NCBI RefSeq assembly: GCF_000485595.1
Contig: NW_014577454.1
Coordinates: 69,276 to 91,697 of the forward strand
Origin: Priapulus caudatus
Taxonomy: Eukaryota > Priapulida > Priapulimorpha > Priapulimorphida > Priapulidae
Direction of reading: 5' to 3'
DNA length: 22,422 bases
The position numbers and the translations under genes were made by a program. Positions 9,731 through 17,429 of this stretch are shown in pieces. Numbering within the stretch: position 1 is the stretch's first letter; each line of letters begins with the position of its first letter. The notes beneath the pieces are model-generated. The model saw nothing but the letters and a program-made list of their open reading frames with translations. It was not told the origin of the DNA and made no database searches.

Positions 9731-10637
9731 GTCGCTTCAAGACGTGGCTCTCGGCGCTTTGTTACGAGAAATATCGCTTTGTCAAGTGTCGCGTAAATAA
9801 GCGCAGGCAAGGGGAGCTGCTGTGAAGCTGAAACCGCGCAGTCGAGTTTTAATATAATGTGGTCAGACCGCCGTTAGCCGCGTGGATTCAAATCGCAATC
9901 ATTGATGCCGACGATTCTTTATCCTATTGTGACCCTATATATAGTGTTACGGTAAACACACTTACAGATTGCCGTGCATGCCATCGTTCATAAAAATCGT
10001 TTGTAGGTAGGCTTCAAAATCTCGCCATATACGACAAGCTCGTCGAAGTGACTTTCCGTGAGCGGCACTTCGATTATGAAACACATTTTCGTGTTTTATA
10101 CAGACCCCGCTAAACAGGGAGCCATGGGTAGGCGAGCGAATGCTGGGTTAATGCAGGCCACGCTTGAGAGTGCAATACGGGTAGCGAGTCATTTAGGCGC
10201 ATTTGCAAGGTTGTTGACTCCGACGACGTATACGTACATGACAAACCGAGAAGATGAGTGGTGACATCGTTAACCTATACGATTGACTTATACCTCGCGT
10301 CGATATACGAGTGTAGGACTGGACAACGTCCAAATGTTATTCACAACGGCTAACGCGGCGATGTATTACCGCTGCAGGCCGAACGCTATTGATCGGGGCA
10401 GTGCAGGATGGTAGCACATAGTGCCGTTGGTTTATTTTACGCGCTCTGATTTGCCGTTGTGTCTCAGTTCATCATTGACCGACCGATCCTCGTCAATTAA
10501 CGTGAATTCTCGCAACGCGCGTGAAAGTGCGCGCTAAATTAAACTACACGAGCACCGTAAATAGATCGAAGCAATCACGCGAGGATGCTGCCGACGCCTC
10601 CCTGACATTTGCCCCCGTCTGCATGCATGCGCGCTTA
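9731..10637. other. non-coding stretch, no gene recognised
   Basis: Holds a short hairpin (TCGAAGTG at 10043-10050 against CACTTCGA at 10066-10073) and short open frames without coding character. No RNA gene identified. Confidence 0.55.
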
Positions 10638-10953
10638 AGCCTAGCGCAAACCTGCGACTTTTTCATGCAACTCGACAGCGATTCTAGAATCGCTGTAAAA
10701 ATTGCTGTGAAATCGCTACGTCTGCGGGAACGTGCAACTGCAACCCGTAGCGATTCTGGTGGCTTGCGACGAGTTGCAAGAAATCAAACTGTATTGATTG
10801 TGAGCGATTCGTCGCTTCCAATCGCTCCCAAATTGCCCTAGAATTGCTTCGAAATCGCATGTGTGCGCACACGCGGCGACACATCGACCTATATCGCTTG
10901 CGGTTGTAGGTTGCAGCGACGAGCAACCAAAAATCGCAGGTCTGCGCTAGGCT
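10638..10953. mobile_element. MITE-like non-autonomous element with terminal inverted repeats
   Basis: The left end (AGCCTAGCGCAAACCTGCGA, from 10638) and the reverse complement of the right end (AGCCTAGCGCAGACCTGCGA, ending at 10953) match at 19 of 20 bases. The match continues through a run of T, giving about 24 of 26 before it fades. The 316-bp interior has no credible coding frame. It holds eight GCGATT/AATCGC hexamers in both orientations and a perfect 22-bp palindrome at 10675-10696. Length, ends and non-coding interior fit a miniature inverted-repeat transposable element. I cannot define a target-site duplication: TA-like bases flank both ends but are offset. Superfamily is not assignable by eye. 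Confidence 0.7.
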
Positions 10954-11034
10954 CTACGTACCTCACGGCTGCCTATATTGACTGAGTATGTCAGCGTGCT
11001 TATTACCTTATAGCGTCCATACCCATAAATCTGT

Positions 11035-11126
11035 GGCGCGGAATTTTTTTTAAAGGAGGGCGACGAATCGAAGAGATCGATTATTCCGAGAGAAATTTTG
11101 CTGCGCGCGATAAAAAAAATCGCGCC
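11035..11126. repeat. short inverted repeat with T/A runs
   Basis: GGCGCG plus T8 at 11035-11051 is mirrored by A8 plus CGCGCC at 11112-11126 (two extra bases in the left arm), around a 60-nt spacer. It starts about 80 bp after the MITE-like element. Confidence 0.5.
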
Positions 11127-11673
11127 GGAAATCGTCATCATTACGTAGGAACGATCGATATCTATCCAATATACGCGTATCGATTATCTGTCACTCTTCA
11201 CTAAATCCCGCTAGTCTCTATCTGACTCGCAATAAAACGTTCAAAGCCTGTAATATCTTTCCGCGGACCAACCGCGTGAGAACAAATCACTTAGACTAGG
11301 TCATTGATAATAACGACGAATTCTGTTTTTCCTGTAAGTGCGTACTTATTCCTCTACAGTAGATCATTCTATCGGTCAGTGTTCTCTGCAATCCGATGCT
11401 CTCGCTAATAAGAAGCCGCTTGTAGTCGGTGCTCTTGGGACCGGTCTCCGGTGGTTGGACGCACTCACCTCTCAATGCGAACACGTTGATTCATGACATC
11501 CGTCAGCAAATCTTTAACTTCGTTAATAGCACTGCTATTCATTCTGTCACACCCTCTCTCTCACTCTCTTTCTGCATTGCAGACGTTCATCGACCTCTGT
11601 CTGACGGTCGACCTGGAAGCTAGTGGAGAGTGGAGTCAAGGGTCACGCGCTGTGACCTCTCACAGGAATCCAT
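11127..11673. other. non-coding stretch with one good acceptor-like splice site
   Basis: No gene assigned. A pyrimidine-rich stretch (11550-11578) ending TTGCAG at 11582 looks like a 3' splice site. The frame after it reads TFIDLCLTVDLEASGEW and stops at 11673-11675, so a short terminal exon is conceivable. No partner exon was identified. Confidence 0.35.
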
Positions 11674-11820
11674 AGCAACGACGACGGCAACGTGCGACGC
11701 AGCGACACGAGGTGTCAACCCAGCGACGACGGCGACGTGCGACGCAGCGACACGAGGTGTCAACCCAGCGACGACGGCGACGTGCGACGCAGCGACACGA
11801 GGTTGCTCAACCCAGCTACT
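11674..11820. repeat. 45-bp minisatellite, three copies
   Basis: A 45-bp unit containing GTGCGACGCAGCGACACGAG is repeated three times. Copies two and three are almost identical; the first and last have diverged edges. As 45 is divisible by three, open frames through it show 15-residue repeats such as ATCDAATRGVNP. Neither frame has other coding support. Confidence 0.9.
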
Positions 11821-11982
11821 TTACGACGAGACGTTCTGAGATGAGAGTATTCTGCACGCCAGGGGAAAAACGCACAGATAGCAAATTCCTCGCGCATGCG
11901 AAAGTTATCGTTTATAATCGAATCCCTGCGGGTCACGCAGGAAAAAAAAGTAAGCGGCATTCATTTCATAGACTGTTCAGAC

Positions 11983-12067
11983 TACGTCACGACGATCTGA
12001 CGTCACACTGCATACGCCCTGACGTCATACTATCCCTGGATTTCAATAACTGGAGATAATTACGTCA
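11983..12067. promoter_or_regulatory. cluster of CRE/ATF-type motifs
   Basis: Two perfect TGACGTCA octamers (11998-12005, 12020-12027) are flanked by TACGTCA at 11983-11989 and 12061-12067. TGACGTCA is expected about 0.3 times in a window this long, so two copies 22 bp apart is notable. CREB/ATF-family bZIP proteins bind this sequence. The cluster lies 1.65-1.73 kb upstream of the receptor ATG. Function is inferred from motifs only. Confidence 0.35.
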
Positions 12068-12138
12068 TTAACAGCCGTTCGGTGTGCTGCGCGTGCGTGA
12101 GTTTCAGTGCAGCACTCGAACAATACTTGGGAATCACC

Positions 12139-12144
12139 CCCTCT

Positions 12145-12213
<69 letters not shown>

Positions 12214-12312
12214 CACACTCACTTTTTCTCTCTCTCTCTCTCTCTCATTTTTTCTGTCCTTCTCCTTCTCTTTCTCTCTGTCTTTCTCTCTCTATCTCTC
12301 TCTCTCTCTCTT
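12139..12312. repeat. (CT)n microsatellite
   Basis: About 170 bp of CT dinucleotides with CTTTTT, CACACTCACT and CTTTCTCTG interruptions. The minus strand is the purine strand. Confidence 0.95.
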
Positions 12313-13364
12313 CGACCCGATTGTTATAGTAACCTTGTTATAGTAAACACTATCCGTTTTGCAGCTGTTTTCGCCGTCGGCGTGGAAAACGTTGTTGAGT
12401 CTGAAGTCGTCGCGCAGCTTAGACGAACATGTTCTGCGCGTGAGTTTAGGCGGGCCATCTGGCCGGCGCGAGCGAGCAAAACGAACGCAAGCCACAGCAA
12501 CACAGCTTTTCGCGTAATCCAAGCCGCTCCGTGCTGCGTTGACCGTGAGACCGCGAGAGACAGGACCACTGCAGTGCGTTATTTAGATACTACTCCGTGC
12601 GCGAATAAGCGGCCGAAGGAGCGAAATATTCTTCCGCGTCAAAGTTGCTCTTCGTGTTGCCCGTGTACACCATTACGTAATTGGTCACGTGACGTCGGCC
12701 ATCGCATTCCGTCACGAGACAGGAATCGGACATCTTGTCAACACGTCTTTTCCTTCTCCGTGTGTGAAAAGATCGCCGATAGAGGGGGCAGCCGTCGGCG
12801 AAGCTACATTTCAGAGCAAAACGCCTCGACAGTGGCTAGTCTGTTTTGCAGACCGTGTGTTTCGCGTGTGTTGTGTGGTGTGCGCCCTCCCGCAACATAA
12901 CCAATAGACCGACGGCATATGTGACCGGTGTGTATGCAAAAATACGGTGTTATATGTAAAAGAAATGTGCCCGTCTAGATAGAAGACGCTGAAACACGAC
13001 TAAAGAAGCTTGGGTGCGTCGAAAGAGACACGTGAAAAAAGTGCCACCGTGAAGAGCAAGTAACTCGCACACAAATTCGTTCGCGCCTTCCGTGTGGCTT
13101 TCTCCAGTGCCTCATCAGTTCCTGCTATCAACACATTGGTGCGAACATATTCAAACACGAATGACGTGTTATATAGAGACGGAGTCATTGGTCCGTAGCG
13201 GTTAGCGGACGACAGCGCAGCTAATTGTGACGGAATTCGGCCTTCGTGAGCAACTGTCCTTTGCATCGAAGCCCAAACTAAGTCTCTAGTCCCCGTGACT
13301 AAAGCGAACCGCAACGGCTCCTTATACCGACGTCACATCGTGTTGAACTGCTTGTTATGTACGG
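12313..13364. other. CpG-rich non-coding stretch, candidate 5' region of the receptor gene
   Basis: The + strand frame that opens in the (CT)n stays open to 12900, but it has no ATG start of its own. It is rich in Arg, Ser and Cys and matches no family I know, so I read it as stop-poor CpG-rich DNA. The part from 12360 to 12900 has promoter-like composition. On the minus strand a CCAAT box and TATATAA sit close together at about 13190-13170, without a gene I recognise beyond them. Confidence 0.4.
12672..12697. promoter_or_regulatory. composite D-box / CCAAT / E-box / CRE motif stack
   Basis: Within 26 bp: ATTACGTAAT (12672-12681, a palindromic PAR-bZIP or C/EBP-type site containing TTACGTAA), ATTGG (12680-12684, inverted CCAAT), TCACGTGA (12685-12692, E-box) and TGACGTC (12690-12696, CRE-like), overlapping. 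Such stacking in CpG-rich DNA is typical of promoters. It lies about 1.0 kb upstream of the receptor ATG. Motif evidence only. Confidence 0.35.
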
Positions 13365-13525
13365 CAACATATACTAGCAACATATAGTAGCAACATATAC
13401 TAGCAACATATACTAGCAACATAATTTATAGTAACAACATATACTAGCAACATATACTAGCAACATATACTAGCAACATATACTAGCAACATATAGTAGC
13501 AACATATACTAGCAACATATACTAG
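13365..13525. repeat. 13-bp minisatellite, 12 copies
   Basis: CAACATATACTAG is repeated head to tail. Nine copies match exactly, two read CAACATATAGTAG (13378 and 13487) and one is an 18-bp variant (13417-13434). It ends 189 bp before the receptor ATG. Confidence 0.97.
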
Positions 13526-13714
13526 TGTGGGAGAGACTCATGGATGTCGGTTATACGGCCTAGAAAGCCACGCATCTGCAGAACTGCTGACCAACTCTCC
13601 GACCTCCCGCTCGACTTATCGTCCGCAGACGAGTTCGCATAACACGAGACACGAGACACGTGGCACTAACCTTCCCTCTGTGGGTTTCCTCTCTACGCGC
13701 GCTACCTGGTTACG

Positions 13715-14974
13715 ATGGAGGAAAGCACGACGGAGGGGTGGGGCAACTTTTCCGACTACACGACACCTGTCGAGTCGCGCAGCCTCATGTGGGTCGACTG
13801 CGACAAGTACCTCGCACAGCTGCAGGAGATCAACGGACTCGTCGACGAGGACACTGCCGACTTCAACGCGCGCGTCGAGCACGTCGTCAACCTGATCGTA
13901 CTGCCGGCGCTCATTCTCGTCGGCATCATCGGCAACGTCATCAATCTCATCATCCTGCACAAGCCGCGCATGCGCATATCGAGCGGCATCCACTGCTATC
14001 TCGCCGGCGTCGCCATTGCCGACATCGGACTTCTGCTGTGTCTGGTGCCGAACGTTCTGCACCAGGTGCTCTTCGAGGAGGCGCAGGAGAAGGTGTACAA
14101 TCCGATACTCGTCTGGGTGCGCATCGTGCTGCAGACGCCGATGAACATCTTCAAGCACGCCACCACGTGGCTGATGGTCACCATCGCCGTCGTGCGCTAC
14201 GTCGCCGTCGTGCGCCCCCTGGCGGCCAACGTGTGGATGACGATACGCAAGGCGCAGTTTCTGACGATTCTCGTGTTCACGCTCGTCACCGTCGTCGACA
14301 TCCCGCGCTTCTTCCAGTACGGCACATGCACGATGTATGACATGTACAGTCTGGCGGCGATCACCTCCTACTGGAAGACGCACGCGCACAAGATCTACCC
14401 GTCCATGTCGGCCGTCTTCTTCTTCATCATCCCCTTCATCCTCATCTTCGTCTTCAACATCTTCCTGATCGTGCACGTGTGGCGCGCGCGGCGCATGCGC
14501 GTGCTGCTCACCGAATCGAAGGAAGTGAAGAGCGAGCGTAAGCAGGAACTTCGGATCACGGGCCTGCTCGTCGCTCTCATCCTCACCTTCTTCGTCATGG
14601 AGCTACCGGAGGCCGTCGTCACCGTTCTCATGGGCATCTCCATGCAGGATCTGCTCACGCAGAAGAGCTTCAGCGGCGCCGTCGGCATCGTCAACTGCCT
14701 CGGCACGGGAAACTGCGCGTTGAACTTTGTCATCTACTGTAGCCTCAGCAAGCAGTACCAGCTGACGTTCCGAGAGACGTTCTGCTGTCAGCGCAACCGA
14801 CGTCGCACGCCGACGACCGTGCTGATGTCGTTTCGCACGAGCCGACGTTCCGACGACACGGAGAACATCGAGCTGAACGGATACAAGAAGATGAAGCGAA
14901 ACCTGAGCAAGCAGTGCTCGAACACGCCCTATACGTCTGCTAGTAACACAGCACGCACGCCCTACGTCTGCTAG
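13715..14974 (+). CDS. class A (rhodopsin-type) GPCR, FMRFamide/myosuppressin-receptor-like
   Basis: An intronless 419-residue seven-helix receptor, expected in the plasma membrane to couple a peptide ligand to G proteins. Approximate helices: TM1 57-81 (G73-N74), TM2 92-115 (A102-D103), TM3 142-163, TM4 178-199, TM5 230-255, TM6 280-306 (E296-L297-P298), TM7 320-342, then helix 8 (343-356) with C357-C358 as possible palmitoylation sites. N11-F12-S13 is a glycosylation sequon in the short N-terminus. The H-x-x-x-W-L stretch in TM3, FxxELPxxxxxxxxGI in TM6 and NFxIYCxxSKQ in TM7 resemble FMRFamide, myosuppressin and sex-peptide receptors; this assignment is from memory of the family. DRY is replaced by V160-R161-Y162 and NPxxY by N337-F-V-I-Y341, and no Cys is seen at the start of TM3. 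The ATG has good context (A at -3, G at +4) and an in-frame stop at 13640-13642. Third positions are strongly G/C, unlike the flanks. The last codons lie in a 31-bp tandem repeat. An upstream non-coding exon is possible. Confidence 0.93.
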   Translation: MEESTTEGWGNFSDYTTPVESRSLMWVDCDKYLAQLQEINGLVDEDTADFNARVEHVVNLIVLPALILVGIIGNVINLIILHKPRMRISSGIHCYLAGVAIADIGLLLCLVPNVLHQVLFEEAQEKVYNPILVWVRIVLQTPMNIFKHATTWLMVTIAVVRYVAVVRPLAANVWMTIRKAQFLTILVFTLVTVVDIPRFFQYGTCTMYDMYSLAAITSYWKTHAHKIYPSMSAVFFFIIPFILIFVFNIFLIVHVWRARRMRVLLTESKEVKSERKQELRITGLLVALILTFFVMELPEAVVTVLMGISMQDLLTQKSFSGAVGIVNCLGTGNCALNFVIYCSLSKQYQLTFRETFCCQRNRRRTPTTVLMSFRTSRRSDDTENIELNGYKKMKRNLSKQCSNTPYTSASNTARTPYVC

Positions 14975-15136
14975 TAACACAGCACGCACGCCCTACGTCT
15001 GCTAGTAACACAGCACGCACGCCCTACGTCTGCTAACCACCCAGCATGTACGTCCTACGTCTGTTAACCACCCAGCATGCACGTCCTACGTATGCTAACG
15101 ACCCAGCACACACACCCTACGGTCTGCTAACCATGT
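14923..15136. repeat. 31-bp minisatellite overlapping the receptor stop codon
   Basis: The unit (starts CACGCCCTACGTCTGC, ends ACAGCACG) begins at 14923, 14956, 14987, 15018, 15049 and 15080, with a degenerate seventh copy to about 15136. The first copy is 33 bp through a 2-bp insertion (TA). Copies two and three are identical; later copies diverge (GTCCTACG, AACCACCCAGC). The receptor stop is in copy two. Confidence 0.95.
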
Positions 15137-15481
15137 TTTTGGTGAGCACGCCCCACGTCCGCCACCAATGTATGTTTTTTTGGTAACGTAACAACGGTTT
15201 TAGGTTGTTAGATAAATTCGGTCGATGACGTAACATGCGCATAAGTCGGTCCACTGGCTGGGTCACTGGTTCGATGAATATTTGAATTCAATATATAGAT
15301 GGCGACCTTCGGTTACCACAATATTGCCTAAGATGGCCGTTGTGTTTTTGCTGTAATGTACGAAGTAACTTTGCACAGGTGAGAGATAGTGATCCGCTAG
15401 GGGACGGCTCTGATTGGCTAATTTTGTCTCTTATTTATTTTATTATTTATTATTTTTGGCTAATTTTGTTTCATTTTAGAA
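15137..15481. other. non-coding stretch 3' of the receptor; possible first-exon signals
   Basis: I find no AATAAA between 14975 and 15600, so the receptor's poly(A) site is not placed. Two AGATGGC motifs (15297 and 15331, YY1-like) precede a good donor-like CAG/GTGAGA (15379). A 17-bp direct repeat TTGGCTAATTTTGT(C/T)TC occurs at 15414-15430 and 15456-15472. Confidence 0.4.
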
Positions 15482-15589
15482 TTAGGGATAGGGATAGGGT
15501 TAGGGTTAGGGTTAGGGTTAGGATTAGGGTTAGGGTTAGGGTTAGGGTTAGGATTAGGGTTAGGGTTAGGGTTAGGGTTAGGGTTAGGG
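15482..15589 (+). repeat. interstitial TTAGGG telomere-type array, 18 hexamers
   Basis: Eighteen consecutive hexamers: fourteen TTAGGG, two ATAGGG (15488, 15494) and two TTAGGA (15518, 15548). Ordinary sequence continues on both sides, so this is internal rather than a chromosome end. It indicates that TTAGGG was the telomere repeat of this lineage. Confidence 0.97.
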
Positions 15590-17341
15590 TTTACTGATTT
15601 CTATATCCACAACTTATTTCTATATTCACTATCTCTCCCTTGAGACCTATACTATGTACGGAGTAGGCGAAAAAATAGATGTCGCTAACATCGACATACT
15701 TCGCCGTGACTGCGACTGTCTTGATGACAGCTTTCGTTTTTGTTGTTGTATCTTATATATTAGTTTATTGTTTAACTACACAGTTTATTGTTGAAAAGGT
15801 TATACGAAGCTAGTAAAGTTTAATGTAAAGGGATTGGCCATTGTTGTGGTAGCAGCTATCATTTATGACGCATTTAGCTTTGTTGTTCGTTCAGATTTTA
15901 CCTGAACAGTTAGGCATAATATAACCCCTTCATCCGGGTTAGAAATCGCAGAAAAATATTGGTTAGTAATATTTCATGCATAACTATCCTTGATCTACAC
16001 TTGGTGTATATAGATAAGTGAATAGTGGCGTGGTACACAACGTGGCGTATTTTTATCGTCTTATTGATCGACATGGTTTTAAATGTGTCGTTTTTGTGCC
16101 TATCAAATTTCAAATATATATATACTATATACGATACATAATTTTAAATTTCGCGAAAAAGCTGACCCGTTGAGGCATCAAATTGTATATTTTCTGATTT
16201 ACAATGGAACGTAATTACGTGAACGCATTATGAATGTTTAGTAGGTTGTAAATAATGTAACCGAGTTATAGTGGTTATTGTTAGGACTTTAGTGTACTTA
16301 ATGTGAATGTTTAATATAGCGATAAAAAATCATGAATGAACGCAGTGACGTGTATATAGAAATGTTGGCTTACCATAGACCAACACAAAGTCGTTTAACT
16401 TGTTCTCATTTATGCGTTTCAGACTGCGTATTGTACGGTCCGATTCTGTAACTATTCTATACAACACGCTGTACCAATCTCGATCGTTTATTTATCACGT
16501 GACCCTTGAAGTACCCGTATTTCAATCTATGACGGTGGCCAGGAATTACTTCATGAAGAAAAGTTCGAGAAAGATTTGTGTTTCAATGTCCCCGACGTTA
16601 TTAGAAAAAAAGATGATTAACTATCAGGAAGATGAATGACTAAATGTCAAAACTACCTAGAGAAGAATCATTGCTTCGAAGCCGCGCATTCGCTGTGCGT
16701 TAGACACTAGCGTTAAACACTAGCGTTAGATACTAGTTTAAAAGGCTTAAGACCTAAGGGCTTTAAGGTATGCGGCTTAGACCACGGTGGAGAACATGAA
16801 ATGCGCGGGCACAGATTTTACCGATACTTTCTAAACGACTACCGTCTCATTGTCAATCGCTGTTAACTCTGACGAATTGTGAAAGGCAACACACTGCCGT
16901 AGTTTAAAAGTTACGAAAGTACTCTCGAAAGATAAACGCAATCATTAGTATAACTCGATATTGCTACGGAATCGATGAACAGGCCCAACATGTCTACGGG
17001 GATGTGGACGCGGGAAAACATGAGAGCACCGCCTACGGCACGTCTTCACATTACACACAGCCGCACGTTCAACTGCGAATCTCGAAATGACCTCGTGCGT
17101 GTATCGTATCGACTATCGATTATCGATGAACTTATTATCGAAAGACGGGAATACACATGGAGGAAAGGCGAGCAACGCGCGCTATCCGAGTGTGGAAAGA
17201 CGTGCATATGCTGCGAGTGTTATCTAGAGCGACGTTTGCATGTGGGTATTCCGTGCTGTGGACCATCATGGCAAATTGATGTAAACGCAGCCGGTTGTGA
17301 AGTGTTACATGAGCAAAACGCACTGACTGACAGGCAGTGAT

Positions 17342-17344
<3 letters not shown>
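15590..17344. other. non-coding stretch, no gene recognised
   Basis: Moderately AT-rich to about 16680. Three 13-bp tandem units (GCGTTA-ACACTA type) lie at 16697-16735. An ATG-initiated frame of 121 codons at 16975-17340 includes a Cys-rich patch (CGKTCICCECY) but has a poor start context and no known domain, so I do not call it a gene. Confidence 0.5.
16697..16735 (+). repeat. 13-bp tandem repeat, three copies
   Basis: GCGTTAGACACTA, GCGTTAAACACTA and GCGTTAGATACTA lie head to tail, each differing by one or two bases. Confidence 0.9.

Positions 17345-17428
<84 letters not shown>
17345..17428. repeat. perfect (CA)42 microsatellite
   Basis: 84 bp of uninterrupted CA. Unlike the other CA tracts here it has no breaks, so it is probably young and highly variable in length. 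Confidence 0.98.

Positions 17429-17429
<1 letters not shown>

Noticed and set aside
9870-9910. GGATTCAAATCGC as a tRNA T-arm (B box)
   Set aside because: No acceptor stem, D-arm or anticodon arm can be drawn around it.
12777-12795. AGGGGGCAGC as a CTCF-type insulator site
   Set aside because: Only half of the consensus fits; the five bases upstream do not match.
12082-12900. 272-codon + strand open frame
   Set aside because: It starts on GTG, passes through the (CT)n repeat, and its unique part is Arg/Ser/Cys-rich with no domain. Stop-poor CpG-rich DNA explains it.
13000-13314. Minus-strand 104-codon frame, plus a CTGATGA...GAAA pattern on that strand near 13110 suggesting a hammerhead ribozyme
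   Set aside because: The frame has no ATG at its start or known domain. The segment between CTGATGA and GAAA cannot form stem II, and no matching stem I/III was seen.
13616-14476. 286-codon minus-strand open frame
   Set aside because: It is the antisense shadow of the receptor: GC-rich third positions on the + strand remove stops from the opposite strand. It reads as Asp/Arg/Val-rich low complexity.
16975-17340. 121-codon ATG frame with a Cys-rich patch
   Set aside because: Poor start context, no recognised domain, and it ends at a microsatellite. It would need transcript evidence.
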